Positions 32,382-40,120 of a stretch of DNA of 54,421 bases are shown piece by piece. The notes beneath the pieces are model-generated. The model was not told where the DNA came from. It worked only from the letters and a program-made list of their open reading frames with translations, and ran no database searches. The translations under genes and the position numbers were made by a program. Position 1 is the stretch's first letter. Each line of letters begins with the position of its first letter. Origin of the DNA: Streptomyces sp. CB02400 (GTDB lineage Bacteria > Actinomycetota > Actinomycetes > Streptomycetales > Streptomycetaceae); assembly GCF_001905725.1 (NCBI RefSeq), contig NZ_LIWB01000030.1, forward strand, positions 1 through 54,421, written 5' to 3'.

Positions 32382-32828
32382 CTACGGCTCTCGGGGCCCG
32401 GAGACACCGGATGCGTGGACCCGGCGGATGAACCGCCGTTGCCAGGGGACCTCGACGGCCCGTGAACGATAGCGCTGCCGGACCCACTTGACCGCTTGAC
32501 CGGGTTCCATGCCCTCCATCACGCACATCGCGGCCAGTGCCGTTCCGGTGCGTCCGGCACCGCCGCCGCAGGCGACCTCGACCCGCTCGCCGAGTCCGCG
32601 CTCATGGACGAGCCGGAGCGTGCGCAACGCGTCGTCGGGGTCGGAGGGCAGCCGGAAGCCCCGCCACCGGATCCACCGGCTCTCCCACGGTTGCGTCGCG
32701 GGCCGGTGATCCGTCAGGTATACGGCCAGCGTCGGTACCTGGCCCTCCGGAAGTCCGTTTCTCAGCCCCCGCCCGCGGACGAGTCGTCCTGACGGGAGCC
32801 GGACGACTCCGGGGGTTCCGTCGTTGAT
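32382..32828 (-). CDS. Protein-tyrosine phosphatase-like protein with no standard start codon
   Basis: The frame encodes a small cysteine phosphatase: signature VACGGGAGRTGTALAA (C-x5-R), the upstream WESRWIRWRGFRLPSDPDD and the C-terminal VRQRYRSRAVEVPWQRRFIR typical of short actinobacterial members. Homologues start near VVRLPSGRLVRGRGL, but here no ATG, GTG or TTG occurs in frame nearby. The codon in the expected place is ATC (32826-32828). The frame stays open to 33302, but the upstream translation is Arg/Pro-rich and unlike protein. So either an ATC start, a lost start codon, or a much longer odd N-terminus applies. Coordinates use the ATC. Catalytic residues are intact. Confidence 0.55.
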   Translation of the reverse strand: MNDGTPGVVRLPSGRLVRGRGLRNGLPEGQVPTLAVYLTDHRPATQPWESRWIRWRGFRLPSDPDDALRTLRLVHERGLGERVEVACGGGAGRTGTALAAMCVMEGMEPGQAVKWVRQRYRSRAVEVPWQRRFIRRVHASGVSGPREP

Positions 32829-33629
32829 GCCGGCTGGCCCGGCGGAAAAAACGCTAGGTCGGTCGCCTTGCCGTGAGTACGAGGAAAACCGCCGTACGTC
32901 CTGTGGTTTCCCGCAGTACCGGCCCTGCGGGAAACCACAGGGGGGAGGGAGGCCGCGACTGGAGTGCCCCTCGAAACCCCGGCACCGGGAGGCCGGTTGT
33001 TCCGTCGTCCGGGGGAAGCGATCCACGGCGGCAGAGCGGAAGAACCGCCCTGAAGAGCCAAAGGGGGACGCGGTGGGCCCGGTGCGCTTCCCGACGGACC
33101 GTCCTCGCTGTCGGCGGCCATGTCCGGGTGACCTGTCCGGTGCCCGTCGGAAACCGCTGGAACCGACCCCGACGGCCTGGCGGGTGAAGGGAGAGGAAGG
33201 AGCCTGGACATCGGCCGGCCACTTGAACACGACCCGCGCCGGAGCACGGGCACGATCCTCCGCGTCGACCGCACCGGACTTTCCCGACGCCCTTTCCCGC
33301 ACGACTGCGCACCGTGGGAACCGGCTACGGGCACTTCGCCGCCCGGCATGCGCGGGTTCCCGCGTCGGCCGCCCACTCCGGTCCGGGGGACGCTATCGGC
33401 GCGGTGCCGTACGGCTCCTCCTGACGTCGCGTCGGAGAGGGACCGGCGGGCCGTGGGCCGACATCGGCGACGAGCCTTCTGTCATGACCATTGCCGACAG
33501 CGACACGCCTCGCTATGTTAATCGAAAATCACATCTGTGCTGCGAGGCCCATCACGTATTGGTCGCGCAACAGGCAAGCCCGCGAAGGTATCTGGAACCA
33601 TCTGGCCCATCAGGGAAGCAGGTAAGTCA
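32829..33629. other. 800-base region without a convincing gene
   Basis: Several frames are open here, but none shows protein-like composition, a binding site or a known motif. It contains a long perfect inverted repeat (32900-32941) and, at 33510-33545, an AT-rich stretch just upstream of lcp that probably holds its promoter. Confidence 0.5.
32900..32941. repeat. Perfect 17-base inverted repeat with 8-base loop
   Basis: CCTGTGGTTTCCCGCAG, loop TACCGGCC, then the exact complement of the arm. No gene ends next to it and there is no T-tract, so it is not an obvious terminator. It could be a structured RNA, a protein-binding palindrome or an element remnant. Confidence 0.8.
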
Positions 33630-34829
33630 ATGGAGAACCTCAGCAGGCGAAAGGCCCTGTCACTAGGTGTCGCACTCGGCCTCGTGGGCGTGGCGAACCC
33701 CGTCCGGGCGTGGGCGTCGGAGGGCTCGGTGACGGGGGCCGCCGCGGGAACCGGTCCGGAGTGGATCTGGGACGACGCGGCGGACCCTCTGATGGCTTCG
33801 ATGCTCGAGAACGGACACGTTCCGGCGATCAACACCGCATGGGCGTCGTGGGTGAACAACGACGACCCGCTGCCCGGCGGCCTGCCGGCCGAATTCGCCG
33901 CGTACCTGCGGCAGGTCAACCAGTTGCCCTCCTGGGCCGACCCCGCCAAGCTGGCCCGCGCCGCCGACTTCAACCGGCGCAGGGACACGTACCTCTTCAT
34001 GCTGTACGGCCTCGGCAGCGGCATCATGAGCACCGTGATCCCGCGCGAGGCCAAGAGCGTCTACTGGTCCGCGGGCGGCGCCGACATGCAGGACCGCGCG
34101 GCCAAGACGTTCACGTTCGGCTACGACCTGTCCGAGCTGGGAGCCTTCGAGCCGACGGGACAGTTCGTCGTCACCGCCAACAAGACACGCGTGGTGCACG
34201 CCGCGGTACGTCACCTGCTGCCGCAGTCGCCGCACTGGCGGGCGGTCGCCGACGAGACCATCCCGATCAGCGCCGCCGACATCCTCGTCACCTTCCACAG
34301 CCTGGGCACCTACGTGCACCGGAAGCTGCTCGACTGGAGGATCCCGTACCCGGCAGCGGACCAGGAGGCGTTCCTGCACTCGTGGCAGGTCGCCATTCAC
34401 CTGCTCGGTGTGCCGTACGAGCACATCCCCAGGACCTGGGCGGCCGCCGAGAAGCAGTCGGCGCAGGTGCTCACCCCGATCCTCACCCCGTCGACCGAGG
34501 GCATCGAACTGGCCGAGGAACTGCTCGGCCTGACCGCGCAGATCGACCTCGGCGTCACGCGCGGGTTCCTGAACGAGTTCGTGCGCTACGTCCTCAGCAA
34601 CGAGGTCGGCGACTGGCTGGGGCTGAAGCGCGACTACGCGGCGGCGGCCCTGGTCCGCACCGCATGGCCTGCGTTCATCCTGTTCCGCGAGGGGCTGTCG
34701 CCCGTCATGCCCGGCACCTTCTACATGTTCGACCAGTTCGTGCGCGCCCTGGCCATGCTGTTCCTCAACAAGGGCTCCTCCGGGACCACCACCCCCATCA
34801 CGATCCCCACCGGAAACAGGCCGGGCTGA
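33630..34829 (+). CDS. lcp: Latex-clearing protein: secreted rubber oxygenase (Lcp)
   Basis: A 399-residue DUF2236 haem oxygenase. It begins with a Tat signal (SRRKALSLGVALGLVGVANP, cut after AWA) as in Lcp of Streptomyces sp. K30, whose length (about 400) and motifs it shares: PSWADPAKL, FMLYGLGSGIMSTVIPREAK, VTANKTRVVHAAVRHLLPQS and DILVTFHSLGTYVHRK, in which the His (residue 223 here) matches the haem axial ligand. Lcp cleaves cis-1,4-polyisoprene outside the cell into oligo-isoprenoids with aldehyde and ketone ends. ATG 33630 is preceded by AGGTAAG. A strong terminator follows. The two-domain TetR gene converges on it, and beta-oxidation genes lie beyond. Confidence 0.9.
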   Translation: MENLSRRKALSLGVALGLVGVANPVRAWASEGSVTGAAAGTGPEWIWDDAADPLMASMLENGHVPAINTAWASWVNNDDPLPGGLPAEFAAYLRQVNQLPSWADPAKLARAADFNRRRDTYLFMLYGLGSGIMSTVIPREAKSVYWSAGGADMQDRAAKTFTFGYDLSELGAFEPTGQFVVTANKTRVVHAAVRHLLPQSPHWRAVADETIPISAADILVTFHSLGTYVHRKLLDWRIPYPAADQEAFLHSWQVAIHLLGVPYEHIPRTWAAAEKQSAQVLTPILTPSTEGIELAEELLGLTAQIDLGVTRGFLNEFVRYVLSNEVGDWLGLKRDYAAAALVRTAWPAFILFREGLSPVMPGTFYMFDQFVRALAMLFLNKGSSGTTTPITIPTGNRPG

Positions 34830-34901
34830 GCCGCCGATCCGGTCCCGCACGTGCCCGCCCCGCGGCAGACGGAACGAGGGGCGGGCGCCGGGGTGACTCC
34901 C

Positions 34902-34928
34902 GCACGAGGCGCACGAGGCGCACGAGGC
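34902..34928. repeat. Three tandem copies of GCACGAGGC
   Basis: A 9-base unit repeated three times without gaps between the lcp stop and the terminator hairpin. Probably of no function. Confidence 0.7.
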
Positions 34929-34932
34929 GCCT

Positions 34933-34961
34933 CCCGGCAGCGGCGCCCCGCCGCTGCCGGG
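34933..34961. terminator. Bidirectional terminator between lcp and the tandem tetR gene
   Basis: CCCGGCAGCGGCG pairs with its exact complement across a 3-base loop (13-base arms) in the convergent intergenic gap. Confidence 0.75.
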
Positions 34962-34974
34962 TTCCGGCGGCCGT

Positions 34975-36168
34975 TCAGAGACCCAGAGCGCCCACGACCA
35001 GAGCGGTCACGGCCGCACGATGGCCGGGGCTGTCCCGCCACCGCAGTCTGCGTCCCGCCTCGACCACCACACCGAACCCCGCGTGCACCAGCACCCGGGC
35101 CTGGCGCGGGTCCAGTTCCGGACGGGCCAGCCGCAACTGCTGCTCCCAGACGGCGATGTGTTCCCGCTGGGCGAGGAGCAGGGGCCGCCGCAGGTCGGCC
35201 GGCAAGCCGGCGAGCTCGGCCTCGGCGACACTGTTGAGTTCGGTGTACTCGAAGCTGTAGGCCACGTACGTCGCCGCCAGCATGACGACGGCGTCGTGCG
35301 GACCGGCCACCTCGTGCAGACTCCGCTCCACGCCCTGGGCCAGCAGTCCCGCCGCCTGGAGACATGCCGCCGCCAGGATGTCGATCTTGCCGGGGTAGTG
35401 CCGGTAGAGCGCGGACGGGGTCAGTCCCACCGCCTGGGCGATCTGTCCGTTCGTGACGTTGGCGAATCCGTCCCGGGCGAACAGCGGGACGGAGGCCGCG
35501 AGGATCTCCGCGCGCCGTGTGCGCGGCACCGGCCGGGCGGGCAGCTCGACGGGGCGCGTGCCCGGCCGGCCCGCCGCCGGATCGGTCGCGGCCACGCGCA
35601 GCGCGGACGCCAGCAGCAGCTCCTCGGCCCGGCGCCCGGCGATGGAGGTGCGGTGCATCGTGATGGACCCGATCGCACCGAGGGCCGCCATGGCCCGCAG
35701 GCGCTCGTCGGGCAGCGGGCGCTCGTGCTGCACCGCCTCGTCGACCCGCCCGACGAGACGGCCGAACTTCACCGCGAGACGCCGGCGGTCCTCGCGGTCG
35801 AGGTACCGGGCCTCCCACCGGTACACGCCGCCCGACGCGCGATGGGCGACGGTGACCCGGGTGACGGCGGTGAGCACATCCGTCAAGGGCGCCCCGGGCG
35901 GCACCTCTTCGAGCGCGGCGACCAGTCCGTCCACCATGACGTGGGCGCACGCGGCGAACAGCGCGTACTTGTTCGGGAAGTGCCGGTACAGGGCGGTCGC
36001 GGTGATCCCCACGCCGGCGGCGACCTCCTCCATGGACGCCTTGTGGTAGCCGCGCTCGCTGAAGACCCGCCCGGCCGCGTCGACGATGAGCTGCTTGCGG
36101 TTGCGGGGCCGGGTGGCCGCGGCCGGGGCGGTCGCGGCCGGACGGGCGGGCGGGGAGGCGGGAGCCAT
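34975..36168 (-). CDS. Two-domain (tandem) TetR-family regulator
   Basis: A 397-residue protein with two full TetR units. Unit 1 has RKQLIVDAAGRVFSERGYHK and HTH GITATALYRHFPNKYALFA. Unit 2 starts near residue 207 with RRAEILAASVPLFARDGFAN and HTH GLTPSALYRHYPGKIDILA. The usual length is about 200, so this is a fusion or internal duplication able to bind DNA as a single chain. Such tandem TetR proteins are known in actinobacteria. It converges on lcp and lies upstream of the alcohol dehydrogenase on the same strand, so control of lcp or of the CoA-ester genes is possible. ATG 36168 has a weak binding site. Confidence 0.87.
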   Translation of the reverse strand: MAPASPPARPAATAPAAATRPRNRKQLIVDAAGRVFSERGYHKASMEEVAAGVGITATALYRHFPNKYALFAACAHVMVDGLVAALEEVPPGAPLTDVLTAVTRVTVAHRASGGVYRWEARYLDREDRRRLAVKFGRLVGRVDEAVQHERPLPDERLRAMAALGAIGSITMHRTSIAGRRAEELLLASALRVAATDPAAGRPGTRPVELPARPVPRTRRAEILAASVPLFARDGFANVTNGQIAQAVGLTPSALYRHYPGKIDILAAACLQAAGLLAQGVERSLHEVAGPHDAVVMLAATYVAYSFEYTELNSVAEAELAGLPADLRRPLLLAQREHIAVWEQQLRLARPELDPRQARVLVHAGFGVVVEAGRRLRWRDSPGHRAAVTALVVGALGL

Positions 36169-36292
36169 GCGGATCAGTCAATCACACGCCGTCAGGAGGC
36201 CGGACTCCCTCGGCGCGGACCGACAGGACGCGGGCGGACACGCCGTCCGGCACCGCCGTTCCCGGTGCCGGAGCGGCCGGCCAGGTGAAGGT

Positions 36293-37385
36293 TCAGGTGA
36301 AGGTGAGCACCGGCTTGACCACGCTGCCGTCCCCCATGGCGGCCACGGCCACGCCGATGTCCTCGAACGGGAACGTGGTGACCAGCCGCTCGACCGGGAA
36401 GAGGCCACGCCCGTGCAGGCCGATCAGTTCGGGGACGAAGCGACCGGGGTCGGAGTCCCCCTCGATCACCCCGTGGACGCGGACGCCCTTGGCGAGCAGG
36501 ACCGTCACGTCGAACGTCACCTCACCGCCGAGGCCGAGGAGGGCGAGTTCGCCGCGCGGGCGCAGCGCGCCGACGGCCCGGCGGGCCATCTCCGGACGGC
36601 CGGTGGTCTCGACGACATGGTGCGCGCCGCCGCCGGTGAGGTCGCGCAGCGCCGCCGTCAGACCGTCCCCGGGGGGGCAGGGCCGCCTTTGCGCCCAGTC
36701 CGATGGCCAGGGCACGGCGGGAGGCGACCGGGTCGACGGCCACCACCGGGTCGCAGCCCACGGCCACCGCGGCCATCAGCGCGCTCAGCCCGACCCCGCC
36801 CGCGCCCAGGACGACCAGCGAGGATCCCGGTTCGGGGCGCAGCCGGTTGAGCACGGTGCCCGCGCCCGTCTGGCCGCCGCAGCCCAGCGGCGCGGCGACC
36901 GCGGCCGGCAGGTCGGAGGGCACCTTGACCACGCCGCGTTCGTGGACGACGGCGTGCGTGGCGAAGCTGGACTGGCCGAAGAAACCGGCGTGCAGCGGTG
37001 CGCCGTCGAGGGAGAGCGGAGTGGTGCCGTCGCCGCGTCCACCGGAGAAGTTCCGGGCCCGCGCGGCGTGGCAGTAGGCCGGATGGCCCGCCGCGCACTG
37101 CTCGCAGGCGCCGCAACTGGCGAAGGTGAGGCAGACATGGTCCCCCGGTACGACGCCGGTCACCTCCGTGCCCACCGCCTCGACCCGGCCGGCGCCCTCG
37201 TGGCCGAAGACCATCGGGGTGAGGTGCCGGGGCCAGGTGTCCCGCATCCCCAGGTCGGTGTGGCAGACGCCGGCCGCGGTCATCCGCACCAGCACCTCGT
37301 GCGGCCGCGGGTCCTCGAGGTCCGCGTCCCGGACGGTGAACGGGGCGCCCGGCGCCTCGGTGACCGCGGCGCGGATACGCCTCAC
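36293..37385 (-). pseudogene. Zinc-dependent (aryl-)alcohol dehydrogenase with a frameshift in a G7 run
   Basis: The two halves form one class III/aryl-type medium-chain dehydrogenase. The first half (GTG 37385) has catalytic zinc motif GVCHTDLGMRD, GHEGAGRVEAVG, structural zinc cysteines CGACEQCAAGHPAYC and the Rossmann motif VLGAGGVGLSALMAAV. At 36671-36677 seven Gs cause a +1 shift, so translation would run on as PPRGRSDGG. In the other frame the protein continues normally with GDGLTAALRDLTGGGAHHVV to VVKPVLTFT. Removing one G restores a normal length of about 363. The GTG start overlaps the DUF4334 stop by four bases. It may be a real mutation or a homopolymer error. Intact, it would interconvert alcohols and aldehydes, perhaps isoprenoid ones. 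Confidence 0.8.
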
Positions 37386-37891
37386 GAGCCCTCTTCGGCA
37401 CGGGCAGCCTCGTGCGGGGCGTCGGGGGCGCGATGGAGGAAGAAGTAGTAGAAGGGGCCTTCGGCGGGGACGCCCTTGGCGTTCATGATCCCCATCAGGG
37501 TGGTGTCGTCCACCCGCTTGAAGTGGTCGAGGACCGGCCGGCCGTCGTAGATCATGGTGGCCGTCGACTCGCCGCGGAACTCGACGGTCCACAGGCTGGC
37601 CTCGCCCATGCCGAGCTCGCGGTTGGAGTACAGCTCGCCCTTCTCGTTCCGGCAGATCAGCGGCTTGGCGTCGTGGACGGCGGCGAACGTCTTGCCGTAC
37701 CAGCCGGCCTTCGCCAGCGTGCCGTTGAGGGGGTGGCCGGTGTCGAACTCGCCGCCCTTCCACTCACCGAGGATCTCCTCGGGGCGGACGGTCGCCAACT
37801 CCGCCCAGATCCGGTCGAGTTCGGAGGGGTCGACCGGGCCGTCCTTCTCCCGGAGTTCCTGGAACCGGGCGCGGGCCTCGAGCACGTCCAT
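37382..37891 (-). CDS. GXWXG/DUF4334 domain protein
   Basis: A 169-residue protein. The N-terminal half has ILGEWKGGEFDTGHPLNG (the GxWxG-type motif) and the C-terminal half the DUF4334 barrel (LWTVEFRGESTATMIYDGRP, VLDHFKRVDDTTLMGIMNAK, YYFFLHR). Function of the family is unknown; a lipocalin-like fold suggests binding of a small hydrophobic ligand. ATG 37891 has GAGAGGA upstream. It is coupled (GTGA) to the zinc alcohol dehydrogenase and follows a TetR gene, so the three probably form one transcript. Confidence 0.85.
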   Translation of the reverse strand: MDVLEARARFQELREKDGPVDPSELDRIWAELATVRPEEILGEWKGGEFDTGHPLNGTLAKAGWYGKTFAAVHDAKPLICRNEKGELYSNRELGMGEASLWTVEFRGESTATMIYDGRPVLDHFKRVDDTTLMGIMNAKGVPAEGPFYYFFLHRAPDAPHEAARAEEGS

Positions 37892-37977
37892 GCGGGCTGT
37901 CCTCTCGTCGGTGCGGGACCATGAGGGTGAAACGTCAAGGTGTCCCCGGTGGGGCCGTACGGCGGTGCCGTGCCGCG

Positions 37978-38700
37978 TCACCGGGAGGCGCGCGGAGCCG
38001 GACCCCGGGAGGCCTGGGTCCGCGCGGGGGAGAAGTGCCGTGGGAGTGCGAGGGCGAGGTCGCCGGTGACCACGCCGGGGTGGCCCACGGTGCCGAGGCT
38101 CAGCAGCACATGGCGTTCGGCGACCTCCTCCGCGGTGAGCGGGCCGTCCTCGCGGAACCAGTTGGCGACCCCCTGGCACATGATGAGCACCGCACGCACC
38201 GCGTCGGCCGGGACCGGCGTGGTGAACACGCCCCGGGCGCGGCCGGCCTCGACCGTGTCCAGCAGCATGTGCTGGAGGTAGTCGCGCAGGGCGACGTAGC
38301 GGGCCCGGTTCTGCGGCTCCAGGCTGCGGATCTCGGTGTCCAGGAAGGCCAGTTGCTGACGGTGGGTCATGTAGAGCACGATCGACTCGACCATGCCGCA
38401 GAACCGCGCCAGAGGATCGTCCCCGGCCTCCCCGGCCGCGGTCCGGCAGCGGTCCAGGACGTCCTTGATGGAGGTCTCGAGGAGCGTGGCCAGCAACGCC
38501 TGCTTGTTCTCGTAGTGGTAGTACAGCGCGGGCACGGTGACGCCGACCCGGCCGGCGATGTCCCGGACCGAAGTGCCGTGGTAGCCGTGCTCGTTGAAGG
38601 CCTCCATGGCGTGGACCAGGATCGGGTGCAGGTCGAGCGGCCCGTAGGAGCGCCAGTGCTCCGTCGAGGGCGTGGTGTCCTGGCTCGGCTCGGTGCTCAA
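37978..38700 (-). CDS. TetR-family regulator of the acyl-CoA catabolic operon
   Basis: A 240-residue protein starting at TTG 38700 behind GAGGAGAG. The DNA-binding part is HPILVHAMEAFNEHGYHGTS with HTH VGVTVPALYYHYENKQALLA. The ligand domain (VESIVLYMTHRQQLAFLDTE, CQGVANWFREDGPLTAEEVA) resembles TetR regulators of fatty-acid or sterol catabolism (KstR2-like). It is divergent from the racemase-led operon. Two near-identical palindromic sites in the 262-base gap are the likely operators. A CoA ester is the expected inducer (inferred). Confidence 0.87.
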   Translation of the reverse strand: MSTEPSQDTTPSTEHWRSYGPLDLHPILVHAMEAFNEHGYHGTSVRDIAGRVGVTVPALYYHYENKQALLATLLETSIKDVLDRCRTAAGEAGDDPLARFCGMVESIVLYMTHRQQLAFLDTEIRSLEPQNRARYVALRDYLQHMLLDTVEAGRARGVFTTPVPADAVRAVLIMCQGVANWFREDGPLTAEEVAERHVLLSLGTVGHPGVVTGDLALALPRHFSPARTQASRGPAPRASR

Positions 38701-38772
38701 CGACTCTCCTCAAGACGGGCGGCGATCGGCGACATCGTACGGCCGTGAGTCCGCGTCATCTCCTTCCGGCAG

Positions 38773-38788
38773 CTTAGCGATCGATCAG
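38773..38788. promoter_or_regulatory. Candidate TetR operator, copy 1
   Basis: CTTAGCGATCGATCAG matches copy 2 at 14 of 16 positions and has a palindromic centre. It lies 73 bases upstream of the tetR start. Confidence 0.5.
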
Positions 38789-38894
38789 GGGAACGGGGAG
38801 ACCGGCGTCCGGCTCGATGTCACTTCCCCGGTACGAGGGCGCAAAAACTCCCGCAGCTCAGGTAGTTGACCGACCGTCCGCGCTCTCCTACGTT

Positions 38895-38910
38895 CTTAGC
38901 GAACGCTCAG
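38895..38910. promoter_or_regulatory. Candidate TetR operator, copy 2
   Basis: CTTAGCGAACGCTCAG, with AGCG-AA-CGCT inverted arms, lies 53 bases before the racemase start, where it could cover the promoter. Confidence 0.55.
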
Positions 38911-38962
38911 TAAGGTCCCGGTCGAGCGGCGGCGAGCCCACCGCGCACCGAGAGAGGAACCC

Positions 38963-40120
38963 ATGAGCCATCACTCTCCCGACCCACCACCCGGCCGCCG
39001 TACGACGGGCCCGCTGGACGGCGTGCGCGTGGTCGAACTGGCGGGGATCGGCCCCGGTCCGTTCGCCGCGATGCTCCTCGCCGACCTGGGCGCCGACGTG
39101 GTGCGCGTGGACCGCCCCGGCCCCTCGCCGCTCGGCGGCGATCCCGCCCGTGACGTGACCAACCGCAACAAGCGCTCCGTCCTGGTCGACCTCAAGTCAC
39201 CCGAAGGGCCGGGAACGGTACGGGCGTTGGCGGCGCGCGCCGAAATCCTGGTGGAGGGATACCGGCCCGGTGTCGCGGAGCGGCTCGGGGTCGGCCCCGA
39301 GGAGTGCATGGCCGGCAACCCCGCCCTGGTGTACGGCCGGATGACCGGCTGGGGCCAGCGAGGACCCCTCTCCTCCCTGGCCGGACACGACATCGGCTAC
39401 ATCGCCACCGCCGGCGCCCTGTCCATGATCGGCACGCCGGACGGACCACCCGTCGTCCCCGTCAACCTGCTCGGCGACTACGCGGGCGGCTCCCTCTACC
39501 TGACCACCGGCGTCCTCGCCGCGCTGCTCACCGCCCGCGCCACCGGCCGCGGCCAGGTGGTGGACGCCGCGATCGTGGACGGCACCGCACACCTCACCGC
39601 CATGTTCTGGGGCATGCTCGCCGAGGGCACCTGGCAGGACGCCCGCGGCCGCAACCTGCTCGACGGCGGCTGCCCCCACTACGGCGTCTACGAGACCGCC
39701 GACGGCGGCTGGATGGCGGTCGGCGCCCTGGAACCGCAGTTCTACACGGTGTTCGTCTCCCTGCTCGGCCTGGACGGCGAGGAGCTGCCGGACCGCGCCG
39801 ACCCGCGCAACTGGCCCGAGCTGCGGGCCGTGTTCACCGCCCGGTTCAAGAACGCCACCCGTGCGGAGTGGACGGCCCTCTTCGAGGACACCGACGCCTG
39901 CGTCGCGCCCGTGCTCTCGCTGCACGAGGCGGCCGGCCACCGGCACCTGACCGGACGCGGCACCTACACGCAGGCGTACGGCATCACCCAGCCCGCCCCC
40001 GCCCCCCGCTTCTCCGACACCCCCGGCACCCTCCGCCTCCCTCCGGCCGCCCCCGGCGCGCACACCCCCGACGTGGCCCGTGACTGGGACGTACCCGAAC
40101 TGATCGAGGACCACCGCTGA
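38963..40120 (+). CDS. mcr: Alpha-methylacyl-CoA racemase (family III CoA-transferase fold)
   Basis: A 385-residue protein that follows mycobacterial MCR closely: GVRVVELAGIGPGPFAAMLL, RNKRSVLVDLKSPEG, the catalytic His in LAGHDIGYIATAGAL, catalytic Asp in VNLLGDYAGGSLYL, and GALEPQFYTVF late on. These residues distinguish the racemase from CoA-transferases of the same fold. It inverts 2-methylacyl-CoA esters to the S form that acyl-CoA dehydrogenases accept. Methyl-branched fragments arise from rubber, sterols and isoprenoids, and a racemase is needed for rubber growth in Gordonia. ATG 38963 (GAGAGGA upstream) leads an operon with overlapping genes. Confidence 0.88.
   Translation: MSHHSPDPPPGRRTTGPLDGVRVVELAGIGPGPFAAMLLADLGADVVRVDRPGPSPLGGDPARDVTNRNKRSVLVDLKSPEGPGTVRALAARAEILVEGYRPGVAERLGVGPEECMAGNPALVYGRMTGWGQRGPLSSLAGHDIGYIATAGALSMIGTPDGPPVVPVNLLGDYAGGSLYLTTGVLAALLTARATGRGQVVDAAIVDGTAHLTAMFWGMLAEGTWQDARGRNLLDGGCPHYGVYETADGGWMAVGALEPQFYTVFVSLLGLDGEELPDRADPRNWPELRAVFTARFKNATRAEWTALFEDTDACVAPVLSLHEAAGHRHLTGRGTYTQAYGITQPAPAPRFSDTPGTLRLPPAAPGAHTPDVARDWDVPELIEDHR

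Noticed and set aside
32762..33376. Minus-strand 204-codon frame overlapping the phosphatase
   Set aside because: Low-complexity Pro/Gly/Ser content without motifs; it overlaps the phosphatase frame, which has real catalytic signatures.
32824..33666. Plus-strand 280-codon frame across the gene-free region
   Set aside because: Arg/Pro-rich composition, no recognisable motif, spans the long hairpin and runs into the lcp start in another frame.
34902..34928. Three GCACGAGGC repeats as iterons or integration site
   Set aside because: Only 27 bases, no replication or integrase gene nearby.
38963..40120. CaiB-type CoA-transferase instead of racemase
   Set aside because: The GHDI, GDY and EPQFY catalytic segments match alpha-methylacyl-CoA racemase rather than formyl or carnitine CoA-transferases.
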